From positions 124,001 through 188,000 of the forward strand of contig NZ_JAJDOO010000001.1 of NCBI RefSeq assembly GCF_020595055.1: DNA of 64,000 nt, in the 5' to 3' direction. The notes under the pieces are model-generated. The model had not been told where the DNA came from, did not search any database, and worked only from the letters and a program-made list of their open reading frames with translations. This document shows positions 25,932-34,950 of the stretch, one piece after another. The position numbers and the translations under genes were made by a program. Position 1 is the stretch's first letter; every line of letters starts with the position of its first letter. The DNA is from Desulfosporosinus shakirovi. Lineage in GTDB: Bacteria > Bacillota > Desulfitobacteriia > Desulfitobacteriales > Desulfitobacteriaceae.

Positions 25932-26087
25932 TTAAAGATCACGTCCCGGTCTGTAAGGCACTTGATAAAGCCTGCGCAAACAATGAGAACAATAAGGCAA
26001 TACTCGATTACTTACATGATTTCTACGGAAAAGAATATGTCCTAAATCTTCATGTTCAAAACCACAAGCACGACATTTTTCCAACAT
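25932..26087 (-). CDS. Small zinc-ribbon protein (51 aa)
   Basis: A 51-residue basic protein with two CxxC knuckles, KCRACGFEHEDLG and PYCSHCLRRLYQVPY, about 25 residues apart, a typical zinc ribbon. The ATG at 26087 is preceded by AGGGGG. It resembles the other tiny zinc-ribbon protein of this window (46932-47135) in the second knuckle, C..CLR.L followed by a short tail. The function is unknown; binding to RNA, the ribosome or a partner protein is possible for such sizes. It is too short for usual gene callers and could be missed. Confidence 0.65.
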   Translation of the reverse strand: MLEKCRACGFEHEDLGHILFRRNHVSNRVLPYCSHCLRRLYQVPYRPGRDL

Positions 26088-26163
26088 AAATTTACCCCCT
26101 CACACCTTTGTGTGTTTCTGTACAAATACTTTAATTATAGTATGCTCCTTTTAACCGAAAAAT

Positions 26164-26194
26164 AAACAAGCAATTTATCTAGAATTGCTTGTTT
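26164..26194 (-). terminator. Terminator overlapping the end of the VWA gene
   Basis: Perfect stem AAACAAGCAATT/AATTGCTTGTTT with a seven-base loop that contains the TAG stop (26179-26181), followed on the minus strand by ATTTTTC. The first arm encodes the last residues NKQF. Confidence 0.75.
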
Positions 26195-27534
26195 AAAATC
26201 TGGGTTAAATGGCCGAGGGTGAAACACTCATACATTTGACAGAAAGGAAGAAACGAGTTTACAAAAGGAGTTTCCGACCAGCGGCGTTCAGGAAGAGTAT
26301 TTAGCCACAGCACCTCTCGAACATGTCTGCGAACCCCGCTCAGTAAGGCCGCTGCCTTTTCACCTTCAAGGGTCTGTGCATCACTGACGATAAGCAACAA
26401 GGTTTGCTTTGTAAACGTATCAGGATACTTCTTGAGCATAGTTTCTAAGGCATTAGCCAGATTAGTCCCGCCCCCCCACTCTTTTCCTGATACAGAGAGC
26501 GCTTCCTTAACCATCGCTTCAAATGTCTGACCCTTTCTGAACTTTCCGCTCAAAGGAATCAACGATTCTCCAAAAGCGAATGTTTTTATTCCACTTACAA
26601 CAGTCGATAGTCCATAAACGAATTGCCAGATAAACTCTGTATATTTGAGCATAGATCCTGATATGTCACACAGCAACACAATTCTGGGCCTTCCTTTGCG
26701 GCGGCATCGATAGCTTCTTTCAACAAGCACTCCGCCATAGCGCAGATTTTTTCGCAAAGTAGAGCGCATATCTAAGCCGCCTCGTTGCCGGGCCGCCCTA
26801 TATCGACGAGTAACTTGACTGGCGAGACGTTGACTGAGACGACGGATTAAACGGATAACTTCCGGCCATTCTTCAGGAGAAATCTTCTTCAAATCCCTGC
26901 TGAGAACCTCAACTTCACGGTCACGCAATGCGCGTTCCACCTCAGAAAGAACCCCGTTCGTCGAACCTGGGGAAAGAATTGGCCCTTCTTCGTCTAATTT
27001 CTTGCGCCAATACTCCAAGGAGCCCCTGAGAACCCGTTCCACCATAGGCTGATAAGAATAATCCACCGAAACCCCGCTCCGTGTCCCATTAGACGATTTC
27101 TCCAAAAAATCGCGCAAGCGTTGTTTATCCTTTTCAGGCAAGCTGGCATAAACTGCCCGCTGTTCCTCACTAATATCCAATTCATTGTCCTGAAAGCGCA
27201 GATCTTGATAAGTACTCTCGATCTGTTGGTTCCATTGGTTTGTTTGTTGGGTTGCCTCCTTCTGCCAGGCCTCTTTTTGCTTCAAAGTAGCAAAGTAAGC
27301 TCGAAAGGCTTCTTGGAAAGCAGAAGTATGCTGAGCGTTCTTAACAAGTGTCGCTTGCAGAATGGCCTCAACTTTATCTCGATCCACTAAACCGATAAGG
27401 GCTAACCCTTCCGTTGCATCAGAAATCTCAGAAGGACTAATTTTAAGTCCCACGGTTCTTAACAACTGCGCAAATTCCACTAAATGACGATCTAATTCAC
27501 TGACTTTTCTATCGTTGTTGATGTCCATGCACAT
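26179..27534 (-). CDS. VWA-domain (CoxE-like) protein partnered with MoxR ATPase
   Basis: A 451-residue protein. The N-terminal 260 residues are helical and charged. The C-terminal von Willebrand A domain has the metal-ion site DISGS (residues 290-294) and GGGTNLANALETML, which supplies the threonine. It is of the CoxE/DUF58-like type that works with MoxR AAA+ ATPases to insert metals or remodel enzymes. The start is ATG 27534 (AAGGAG six bases upstream); a longer frame exists but lacks a ribosome site. It overlaps the moxR-like gene by 26 nt. No target enzyme is encoded next to the pair. Confidence 0.85.
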   Translation of the reverse strand: MCMDINNDRKVSELDRHLVEFAQLLRTVGLKISPSEISDATEGLALIGLVDRDKVEAILQATLVKNAQHTSAFQEAFRAYFATLKQKEAWQKEATQQTNQWNQQIESTYQDLRFQDNELDISEEQRAVYASLPEKDKQRLRDFLEKSSNGTRSGVSVDYSYQPMVERVLRGSLEYWRKKLDEEGPILSPGSTNGVLSEVERALRDREVEVLSRDLKKISPEEWPEVIRLIRRLSQRLASQVTRRYRAARQRGGLDMRSTLRKNLRYGGVLVERSYRCRRKGRPRIVLLCDISGSMLKYTEFIWQFVYGLSTVVSGIKTFAFGESLIPLSGKFRKGQTFEAMVKEALSVSGKEWGGGTNLANALETMLKKYPDTFTKQTLLLIVSDAQTLEGEKAAALLSGVRRHVREVLWLNTLPERRWSETPFVNSFLPFCQMYECFTLGHLTQILNKQF

Positions 27535-28432
27535 GCCTTTCTCCTTGTGCCATTTTACTCGACTCAAAAAGGAGGCGTTCTGCTCCCATCTCACGATAGA
27601 ATAGCTCTACATCATCCTGACTCTTAAGCAACAAGGTTAATGTGGCATCGACCCAGGCCGGATCGAGACCAGTCTTACCCATTACGAGCAAGGCTTTTGC
27701 CCAGTCCATTGTCTCCGAGACAGAAGGGATTTTATTTAGAGAGAGGCGTTCCCGAAGAACATTGACAGCTCGAGCCACTTCTAACGCTAATCGTTCCGGC
27801 AAATCCGGAACTTTAGCTCTAAGAATGCGAACTTCCTTGTTGACCGAAGGCGGCTCTACAAACAAAAAAATACAGCGGCGCTTCAATCCATCCGAGAGCT
27901 CCCTTTCTCCATTTGAGGTTAAGACCACCATTGGGCGTTCTTTAGCCCTAATTGTTCCCATCTCAGGTATTGTCACTTGGAACTCTCCTAAAAGCTCAAA
28001 GAGAAATGCTTCAAACTCAGAATCCGTCTTATCAATTTCATCGATCAGAAGGACGCTCCTTTTCTCACTTAAAAGTGCCTGCAGCAACGGGCGAGGAAGC
28101 AGATAGTTTGTAGAAAAGAGGTCTGCCTCTTGAAGATGCTCACGGCCCATCTGGATTTTTAAGAGTTGACGTTGATAATTCCATTCGTAAAGTGCTTTCG
28201 TCTCATCCAGCCCTTCATAACATTGCAAGCGAATCAGAGGAGCATCTAATACTTGGCTTAACACTTTGGCAATTTCTGTCTTACCCACCCCAGCCGGTCC
28301 AGAAATCAAAAGGGGTTTGCCTAACTCAGTCGCTAAGTAGGCTGTAAGCGCGATTCGATCATTCCGTTCGGTAATGTAACCGATGGCTTCTAACTCGTTC
28401 TCAAACTGATCCAGCGTCTTCCGATTTTGCAT
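27509..28432 (-). CDS. MoxR-family AAA+ ATPase
   Basis: AAA+ chaperone-like ATPase of 307 residues. Walker A is GPAGVGKTEIAKVLS, Walker B LLIDEIDK, sensor 1 VVLTSNGERELSDGLKRRC. MoxR ATPases act as hexamers with a VWA partner to activate or mature enzymes, for example carbon monoxide or methanol dehydrogenases and gas-vesicle or nitric oxide reductase complexes. Here the VWA gene overlaps its 3' end, so the pair is translated together. GGGAGGG stands in front of ATG 28432. The client protein cannot be deduced. Confidence 0.88.
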   Translation of the reverse strand: MQNRKTLDQFENELEAIGYITERNDRIALTAYLATELGKPLLISGPAGVGKTEIAKVLSQVLDAPLIRLQCYEGLDETKALYEWNYQRQLLKIQMGREHLQEADLFSTNYLLPRPLLQALLSEKRSVLLIDEIDKTDSEFEAFLFELLGEFQVTIPEMGTIRAKERPMVVLTSNGERELSDGLKRRCIFLFVEPPSVNKEVRILRAKVPDLPERLALEVARAVNVLRERLSLNKIPSVSETMDWAKALLVMGKTGLDPAWVDATLTLLLKSQDDVELFYREMGAERLLFESSKMAQGERHVHGHQQR

Positions 28433-28447
28433 CTAATCCCTCCTAAT

Positions 28448-28713
28448 CGTAGTTCGATATTCGTAGTTCGTGGTTCGCGACTCTAGCTTGAACCACAGCA
28501 CGAAATCAATAAGTGACTCCTTCAGCAACAGCTGAACATTGAGGCTTAAGATACGAAAGCCTCTCTTGACGATAGTGTCCAGTACTAAAGTCCAGTAGAC
28601 ACTTCGCCCTAGGGCGCATGCTCCTACTCCAGTACATAACTACGATAATAAAACTGCAAACTGTAATACGAGATTTCCAGTATCGGACTACGAACTACGA
28701 ACCACGAACTACG
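28448..28713. repeat. MITE-like element with TTCGTAGTTCG inverted ends
   Basis: The left end carries CGTAGTTCGATATTCGTAG and GTTCGTGGTTCG (28448-28477). The right end has the inverted form CGAACTACGAACCACGAAC (28690-28708). Between them lies non-coding DNA with an AGTGTC...GACACT hairpin near 28580-28610. The right end covers the last codons of bshA. Related ends occur at 56752-56851, and weaker TTCGAT/TTCGAA runs at about 5230 and 35150. No transposase is encoded. Confidence 0.6.
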
Positions 28714-29825
28714 TTTTGGTATACTGATTCATAGCTTTCTACGGCCCGTTCAATTGGAAATGATTCTCTGGCCCAGGTTGTAGCTTGTTCAGAAAAAGCC
28801 TTATAGCGTAATTGATCGGTCAACAGTTTAAGAACCGCCTCGCTCATCCCTTGGATATCTCCTACCTCTGCCAGATAGCCTGTTTCTCCATGCCGCACAA
28901 CTTCAGGCAATCCTCCAACCCGACTGGCTACTACCGGAACTCCGCAAGCCATCGCCTCAAGCGCAACAAGACCAAAGCTTTCTTGTGCAGAAGGGAGTAG
29001 AAAAACATCGGCCATCTGTAAAATATCCTGAACATTTTCCTGTTTACCAAGAAACAGAACCTTTTTCTCAAGCCCTAATTTAACGACCTCCCGTTCAACT
29101 CTAGCCATCTCTGGCCCATCTCCGACGAGTAAAAGGCGACTGGGAACTATTTTTTCCACCAAAGCAAAAATATTAACGACATCTACAACCCTTTTAACTT
29201 CTCGGAAATTCGAAATATGTGTTAATATCTTTTCTCCTAAAGGGGCAAAATGGTCCTTGCATTTTGACATCAGTCTCCCCTTAGGTAAATACATCTTAGG
29301 ATCGATAAAATTCGGAATAACCTCAATGCTTTGTTCCAGTGAACCAAAAGCAACAGCTGTGTCTTTTGCCAGCGCATGGGATACAGCTGTAATACGGTCG
29401 CTAACCCGCAACGCCAAACAAGTTAAGAGCTTAAATTCTTCAAAAGCCCCCACCAATGTGACATCTGTACCATGAAGAGTTGTCACCAGAGGAATTGGCT
29501 TTATCATCATTTGTTTGGCCAAATATGCGCTAATACTATGTGGAATTGCATAATGGGCATGAATCAAATCTAACCCTACATAATTAGCTACTTCAACGAT
29601 TTTATTAGCAAGTAATAGTGTGTAGGGAGGATATTTAAATACTGGATAGCTCACATCCGTTACTTCATGATAAAAAAGTTTCTCATGAAACCGACGTAAA
29701 CGAAAAGGTCGAGCCGAGGAAATAAAATGGACTTCATGTCCTCGTTCGCCCAGTGCATACCCTAGCTCGGTTGCGACCACACCACTCCCACCATAGCTCG
29801 GGTAACAAACCATTCCGATTTTCAA
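28695..29825 (-). CDS. bshA: N-acetyl-alpha-D-glucosaminyl L-malate synthase BshA
   Basis: GT4 glycosyltransferase of 376 residues that joins GlcNAc from UDP-GlcNAc to L-malate, first step of bacillithiol synthesis. It matches the family through [60 protein letters not shown] and [12 protein letters not shown]. Further matches are [15 protein letters not shown] and the donor site [18 protein letters not shown]. The start is TTG 29825 (LKIGMV), with AGAGGTG eight bases upstream; an open frame runs to 29852. The final residues VVRGS and the stop are encoded by a TTCGTAGTTCG repeat. bshC is 13 kb away; bshB is not in the window. Confidence 0.93.
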   Translation of the reverse strand: MKIGMVCYPSYGGSGVVATELGYALGERGHEVHFISSARPFRLRRFHEKLFYHEVTDVSYPVFKYPPYTLLLANKIVEVANYVGLDLIHAHYAIPHSISAYLAKQMMIKPIPLVTTLHGTDVTLVGAFEEFKLLTCLALRVSDRITAVSHALAKDTAVAFGSLEQSIEVIPNFIDPKMYLPKGRLMSKCKDHFAPLGEKILTHISNFREVKRVVDVVNIFALVEKIVPSRLLLVGDGPEMARVEREVVKLGLEKKVLFLGKQENVQDILQMADVFLLPSAQESFGLVALEAMACGVPVVASRVGGLPEVVRHGETGYLAEVGDIQGMSEAVLKLLTDQLRYKAFSEQATTWARESFPIERAVESYESVYQNVVRGS

Positions 29826-29967
29826 CTCATTCGCACCTCTTTTAATTAGCATACTACAAAGGGCTTGGATGCCTAAGGTGCTCCAATTCTGACTTCCCGC
29901 GTTACCATTACGCCATCCTAACGTAAAGGAAGTCCTTGCTATAGAGCAACTTCAAGATCTCCTCTGT

Positions 29968-30327
29968 TCAGGGATTAATTTCCTCAAAACCTATCGGCAT
30001 TGCATCTTGAATAGCCTCGCCAATAATCTTTTGGATATCATTAACCATGCAAGATACTTCGAATTCAGCTTCCAAATACTCCCTGGCAGTCGGGTTTATG
30101 CTTACCAAACTGTATAATCGTTCTAATTCTTGCTGCTTTTCCTCGCTAACCTCTTGCTCTAACATTTGAGCTTCGCGGATCTCCCATTGTTTCAATTGAA
30201 ATTCGCGAACCATCTTGTGATTATTAGCATCACTCATAACCTTTTCCTTTGATTTAAGGAACTGCTTGAATTGATCAGACTCCTTAAGTGTACGAGCTAA
30301 CTCGTGGGCCAAATCAGTAGTAGCCAT
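29968..30327 (-). CDS. YlbF/YmcA-family protein
   Basis: All-helical cytoplasmic protein of 119 residues of the YlbF family (about residues 8-110): LARTLKESDQFKQFLKSKEK, then the long coiled segment REAQMLEQEVSEEKQQELER and NPTAREYLEAEFEVSCMVND. In B. subtilis YlbF, YmcA and YaaT form a complex that affects RNase Y-dependent RNA processing, competence and biofilm formation. Whether this homologue does so is inference. GAGAGGGAAGGG stands before the ATG. It is a single gene. Confidence 0.8.
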   Translation of the reverse strand: MATTDLAHELARTLKESDQFKQFLKSKEKVMSDANNHKMVREFQLKQWEIREAQMLEQEVSEEKQQELERLYSLVSINPTAREYLEAEFEVSCMVNDIQKIIGEAIQDAMPIGFEEINP

Positions 30328-30469
30328 ATCCCTTCCCTCTCCTCTGTCCGTACCTATCTATGTATTAATTCTTAATATCTCATTATATAGAATTTTATTG
30401 GAAGAGACAAATACAAGAAACTTGGCAAGTATAAATAAAACTTATACTTTCTGACTAAAATCTAGAAAG

Positions 30470-31165
30470 TCAAACATCCTGAGCCTTATTCACAATATGT
30501 TCCAACAAATCAAAAGCCTGTAACCGGCTAAACGACAATAAATCTGTCCATTGTTCTCGGGAAATAATCCAGGGACTGTGCACAGCCGCTCGACTGGCAA
30601 ACCCGAGTGGACATCCGCCATACATTTTTTCCAAACGACGTTGGGCGAGGCTTATAGGTCCGGGCGGGTGAGCATTGCAGGTTATCGGTTCTAAACACAG
30701 CACAGGCTCACTTTCATAGGTCACTGATAAACTGAACTTAGAGAGCTGCCTTATCCCTACTTTATCGGGACTAATCGGCCCCTCTAAAGGCACCGGGTCC
30801 GGCTGGATAACCCCGCCAAGTTTCTGCCAAAAGCTCTTTTCTGAGAGACTGGCATTAGAAACACATACGCCCAAAGCTCCCATTTGTAAGGCGAAACGAA
30901 CGACAAAACGAGCAAAATCACACTCTACATTTCCCTTTAAGGACAGACCATCTAAAATAACAAGCCTTTCAGCGCTGCTTAAAGTAAGATCTCCAATTCC
31001 CGCATCCCCCAATTGAACGACATTATAACCAGGCAACATTTGAATTTGTGGATTTAACCCAGTTCCTTTTTCGGTCAGAAAGGTGCCCAGGGCTAAGGCC
31101 CAATCCTTTAGGCCGTCTTCATTCCATTCTGAACGGGGAGAAAGCGCAATTTCTATCCAAGGCAT
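30470..31165 (-). CDS. Conserved-looking hypothetical protein
   Basis: A 231-residue protein that I do not recognise. It has no signal peptide or membrane segments. It contains several tryptophans in a WIEIALSPRSEWNEDGLKDW start and a proline/cysteine-rich stretch, CLEPITCNAHPPGPISLAQR. The LEKMYGGCPLGFA segment then precedes the end helix FSRLQAFDLLEHIVNKA. ATG at 31165 follows GAAGGAG. Codon use is like the neighbours. It sits between ylbF and the PHP phosphatase on the same strand but is spaced by more than 100 nt from both. It may be an enzyme, but no catalytic motif is clear. Confidence 0.6.
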   Translation of the reverse strand: MPWIEIALSPRSEWNEDGLKDWALALGTFLTEKGTGLNPQIQMLPGYNVVQLGDAGIGDLTLSSAERLVILDGLSLKGNVECDFARFVVRFALQMGALGVCVSNASLSEKSFWQKLGGVIQPDPVPLEGPISPDKVGIRQLSKFSLSVTYESEPVLCLEPITCNAHPPGPISLAQRRLEKMYGGCPLGFASRAAVHSPWIISREQWTDLLSFSRLQAFDLLEHIVNKAQDV

Positions 31166-31354
31166 TTTCTTATCTCCTTCACAACCGACTCAACACATAT
31201 GTACTTATTTAGTGTTTCACCGAAGTGTGAAGTCTATCCAAGTCATCCCAAGTTTTAGCGTAATCGTTTTAACAGGGTCCAACGCCTCTGCACAAAGTCG
31301 GCTTTTCTTCGATGAGCATTTCTCATCAAGCACATCTGACAAAGTGTGTCACCC

Positions 31355-32116
31355 CTAATCCAGCGAATAACTTACTTTATCGAATTTGGCAAATCCAACG
31401 ACCGATTGAACACCAATCTGACGTAACAACAGACTCGCTTCATCCAGATCCCGTCCCACATTTTCCGCACAATGGGCATCTGACCCTAAGGTGAACCCAA
31501 TTCCTCGCCGCTGAATCTCCTCGATTAAACGTCTTTCCGGATAAAATTCTTGAACTGGTTTATATCGGCCGTTAGTATTAACTTCCAGAACTAAACCCTG
31601 TTCAGCAACCGCCGTTAACGCCTCATCCGCTAGAGTTAAGATATCCTTTCCAGGCCGGGCTCCGAATACTTTAATAAGGTCTAGGTGTCCGATCGTTGTA
31701 AACAACCCACTTTTAGCGGCCAGTGTCACTACTTCAAAATACCTGGCATAAAAGTCATCTACATCTTTCTTGCGATGCATGTGTGCTTCTTCCGGAATAT
31801 CAAAGATCCAGCCGTCAAACTCATGGACCGACCCTATCACAAAATCGAAGGGAAACTGATTTATCAGGTTCTTGATTCTTTCTTCTTCATGAGGGCGATA
31901 TTCCGCCTCAAATCCAATTCGCACAGCTAAATTGGGATAATCTTTGGCAACTTCCAGAATTAAGGGAAAGTTCATTTGATCCCAATAATAGTCATGATCC
32001 GCAAACCCGATTTCTTTTAACCCCCATCGGGTCGCTTCATCCAAAAAGGCCCGAATATTTTCTCGGTTAGCCTCCCGATCGTTATGCCCGAGAAGGTGAA
32101 CATGTAAATCCAACAT
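31355..32116 (-). CDS. PHP-domain phosphoesterase (histidinol-phosphatase-like)
   Basis: A 253-residue TIM-like metal-dependent phosphoesterase of the PHP family. Motif 1 is DLHVHLLGH, motif 2 GFADHDYY. GFEAEYRPHEEER, GSVHEFDGW and GHLDLIKVFG follow, and the C-terminal GSDAHCAENVGRDL gives the last metal ligands. This order of H/D/E ligands fits HisK-type histidinol phosphatases, but no his genes are near, so another phosphate ester is possible. The start is ATG 32116, with GGGGAGG eleven bases upstream. It starts 24 nt after the tldE stop, so it probably belongs to the tldD-tldE transcript. Confidence 0.85.
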   Translation of the reverse strand: MLDLHVHLLGHNDREANRENIRAFLDEATRWGLKEIGFADHDYYWDQMNFPLILEVAKDYPNLAVRIGFEAEYRPHEEERIKNLINQFPFDFVIGSVHEFDGWIFDIPEEAHMHRKKDVDDFYARYFEVVTLAAKSGLFTTIGHLDLIKVFGARPGKDILTLADEALTAVAEQGLVLEVNTNGRYKPVQEFYPERRLIEEIQRRGIGFTLGSDAHCAENVGRDLDEASLLLRQIGVQSVVGFAKFDKVSYSLD

Positions 32117-32140
32117 CTCTAAACGGTTCCTCCCCTATCT

Positions 32141-33460
32141 CTAAAGAGTTTGTACTCCGGTCCTTATGATTAGATATGGATGCGTATCGAGGTCAGACAA
32201 TGCCGTCTTTGTGTTTGGTGCAGCCAAATCAGCGAAGAAGTTACCCGATAATTTCACATCAGTCTTTCCTGCGATTTGACCCTTTAATATTCTTAAGCTG
32301 TGAGGTGCACTAAGAGAATACGAGCCAGAAACCGAGTCCTGCGTATGTAACCCCAGCACAGACAAGACAAGAACTCCATCGTCAATCCCCTGCAAAGCTT
32401 CAACCCAAGGAACCTCAGCCTGGTGCTTAAGGTACAGTCCCCCCGTTCCTTGCGGAACAGCCGTTGGTTTAGTGCCCCATCGCACGGCATCTTTAACTTT
32501 CAGAAAGGGAGTCCGTAATTGGCCATCCTGCACCAATACTGTTTGATTTGCTGGGACCCCCTCAGGCGTAACCAGATAAGACCCCAATTCCAACGGACGG
32601 AGCGGGTCAATTATTAAAGAGAATTGTTCGTGAAATACTTGTGTGTGATCTAGAAAACTCTCTTTCGAAAAAGCCCCTTGCCCCTCAATCACTCGATCTC
32701 CGGAAAAACTTGGAAGCACAAACTGCCTGAGCATGTCTTCCGTCATAGAAGGTGCAAGAATAACTTGAGTCTTAGGTCCAACAGGAGTTGCTTCCTTCTG
32801 CATCCATTCGTATTGATTCACCGTCTGAGCCCATAACTCCTCCTGTTCTTTCGGTTGAATTAGTCGGCGCTTAGCAAACCCGCCCCCAATCAAACTATCA
32901 AAGGAAAACCAAGACATAAATTGAGACTGCTGATAGGTAACAGCCAGCCCAGTTGAAGTACGAACATGCCGATAACCCCAGGCCGCCTGAATACTTCCCT
33001 GCATTTTAGCTTGTGAAGGTTTATCACTCAGCCAATGATTTACTTGATCAAATAAAAGCTTGTCATCTCCGGAAATGATCTTTTTAATAGCTCTGTCCTC
33101 AACCGCAACAAGGGGTAAGGATTCCGGAAATGGTATATGTACAGCATCCGGATCTTCATAGGAGGCCTGTCTCCATTGTTCTAATTGTTTAGTCCAATAC
33201 TCCGGACTGCTTGAAAACGGAAGTTGGACCATAGCCTGACTGCATGTCCCATCCGCCCACACCAAAAAAACATCCCCGCTCTCCCCTTGACGATAACTTG
33301 GCGGAGTATAAACACTGCCCGGTGAATTATCTTTTATTCCTAAGGCTACTACTTCTGATTCATGAACCACAATCCGCCAAGCTGAGAGCCTGAGCTCCTC
33401 CTTCTTCGGCGACTGCTGGGATTGGTAGAGCAGATCCTCTAACTGCGCTATAAGTTTCAT
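32141..33460 (-). CDS. TldE/PmbA-type protein, partner of TldD
   Basis: A 439-residue member of the TldD/PmbA superfamily (subunit without the HExxxH metal site). Recognisable are the beta-rich C-terminal half with LIGGGFAKRRLIQ, LIIDPLRPLELGSYLVTPEG and the glycine/leucine end TGGLYLKH. TldE and TldD form a heterodimeric protease that trims peptides or matures microcins. The protein is divergent, and the N-terminal part is less conserved. ATG at 33460 overlaps the tldD stop (ATGA), so translation is coupled. The partnership is supported by position as well as by sequence. Confidence 0.75.
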   Translation of the reverse strand: MKLIAQLEDLLYQSQQSPKKEELRLSAWRIVVHESEVVALGIKDNSPGSVYTPPSYRQGESGDVFLVWADGTCSQAMVQLPFSSSPEYWTKQLEQWRQASYEDPDAVHIPFPESLPLVAVEDRAIKKIISGDDKLLFDQVNHWLSDKPSQAKMQGSIQAAWGYRHVRTSTGLAVTYQQSQFMSWFSFDSLIGGGFAKRRLIQPKEQEELWAQTVNQYEWMQKEATPVGPKTQVILAPSMTEDMLRQFVLPSFSGDRVIEGQGAFSKESFLDHTQVFHEQFSLIIDPLRPLELGSYLVTPEGVPANQTVLVQDGQLRTPFLKVKDAVRWGTKPTAVPQGTGGLYLKHQAEVPWVEALQGIDDGVLVLSVLGLHTQDSVSGSYSLSAPHSLRILKGQIAGKTDVKLSGNFFADLAAPNTKTALSDLDTHPYLIIRTGVQTL

Positions 33461-34950
33461 ACCTGTTCACCTCCTAAACTCACTTGTTGATCCGCATCCA
33501 TGAGCAGGTATCGATGACTTCCACCGCTTGATGCCACGGATTGCCCACCCTTTCCGCAAGTTCCTATTGCATCGTAACACCCTTCACCTAACCCGCCACG
33601 GATTGCCTCTAAAGCAGAAAGAATTTTCCCACTAAAAATTGAAGGCTGGTAAATCGGCAGATCAGGGTTAGCAACATCAATAATCCCGTCACATTGGAAG
33701 ACGAAATCCCCTGTTTTGGGATTCACTTGACCGCCGCGATATCCCAAGAGAAGTAAATTCTTTTCCCCTTCACTCAGCTCGCCGTGCTCCAGGAGGGTTT
33801 CCCTGACAGCTTTCACTTCATCCATCAGATGCTCAGCAGGTGTCAATGGAAGCATGGGGTCAACTTGCAAACGGATATTGCTCATACGAGGCAATGGAAT
33901 ATGCCCGTAACTCTCCGCACGCCCAGCTCCTGTTATCGGCATTCCTGCTTCTACTGCCGAAAAGATATCCCCCAGTCCGGCTTCTAACACTCCATCTCGC
34001 ACTATTGTCACAGTCTGTCTGGGAAGGCCATTGGCCGAATAAGGTTGATTCGCCCAGTCCCCAACGAGCGGACCATCGATAATATTGACGCCCGGCCTTG
34101 CTACACGCAGTCCCTGCCTCAGTTTTCCTGCTTCACCAAGTACAGATTCGTTCATATGATCAGATTCTACGGCATGTCCAAATGCCTCGTGCGCCAGCCC
34201 TTTTGCTAACCCATAATCAATAATCAGCGGATAATGGCCGTTGGGCAACTGGGGTGCACCACAGACTGCCATTGCAAATTCAGCCCGATCCATCGCCTTT
34301 TTCTCCAGTACATGATCTTCAAGTTCCTTAATAAGCAGAGTCGCATCCACTCCGCTGCGGTGAATCAACGTACTCTGAGCCTTGCCCTGATTTCGCACCG
34401 TCCCTTGATGCATCAGCACTGCTCGCGGAATGACAAAAGACACCAACGTCCCATCCGACCTTCCGATACACCACGTCTCTTCGACCTGGCGATAACTCGA
34501 TTGCCACACTCCCTCAGGGAAAGAGCTCCGCAAACGAACATGTAGCTTCATCACCATCTCTTCAAGCTCAGCTAAAGGAATTTCCTCAAATCCTTTTTGA
34601 ACGGAATTCTCTACCTCCTCCTGAACCTGAGGAGCTTCCCAAATCTGCCGATTTCTCTTCGACCCGATTTCTTCATTTCTGCGTGCCAATTGAATCGCTT
34701 TTTCCACGAGTTTGCGGCCAACCCCTTCTTCGAAAACATCCGAAGTGGCAAAGCCTGATGCCCCTTTTTCCGTAAAAGCTTGGACTCCAAACCCACTGTC
34801 TTCCCCTGTTGATACCCTTTCAAACCGCCCATTACTTAAGCGCATACTCCATTCTCGACGGGATTGAGCACGCACTATAAAGTAGCCTTCTATTCCCTTT
34901 GTCTCTTCCAACACGGATTGAACCAACACCTTGATTTCTTTTTGCTCCAA
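33457..34950 (-). CDS. tldD: Metalloprotease TldD
   Basis: A 497-residue zinc protease subunit. The metal site HEAFGH is at residues 254-259 in GLAHEAFGHAVESDH. GVNIIDGPLVGDWANQPYSA and the C-terminal CDGIIDVANPDLPIYQPSIF and GTCGKGGQSVASSGGSH agree with TldD. The start is TTG 34950, six bases behind AGGAGGG; the frame stays open to 34983, but that part has no ribosome site. It overlaps tldE by four bases. TldD-TldE cleaves small unfolded or modified peptides; the natural substrate here is unknown. Confidence 0.88.
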   Translation of the reverse strand: MEQKEIKVLVQSVLEETKGIEGYFIVRAQSRREWSMRLSNGRFERVSTGEDSGFGVQAFTEKGASGFATSDVFEEGVGRKLVEKAIQLARRNEEIGSKRNRQIWEAPQVQEEVENSVQKGFEEIPLAELEEMVMKLHVRLRSSFPEGVWQSSYRQVEETWCIGRSDGTLVSFVIPRAVLMHQGTVRNQGKAQSTLIHRSGVDATLLIKELEDHVLEKKAMDRAEFAMAVCGAPQLPNGHYPLIIDYGLAKGLAHEAFGHAVESDHMNESVLGEAGKLRQGLRVARPGVNIIDGPLVGDWANQPYSANGLPRQTVTIVRDGVLEAGLGDIFSAVEAGMPITGAGRAESYGHIPLPRMSNIRLQVDPMLPLTPAEHLMDEVKAVRETLLEHGELSEGEKNLLLLGYRGGQVNPKTGDFVFQCDGIIDVANPDLPIYQPSIFSGKILSALEAIRGGLGEGCYDAIGTCGKGGQSVASSGGSHRYLLMDADQQVSLGGEQV

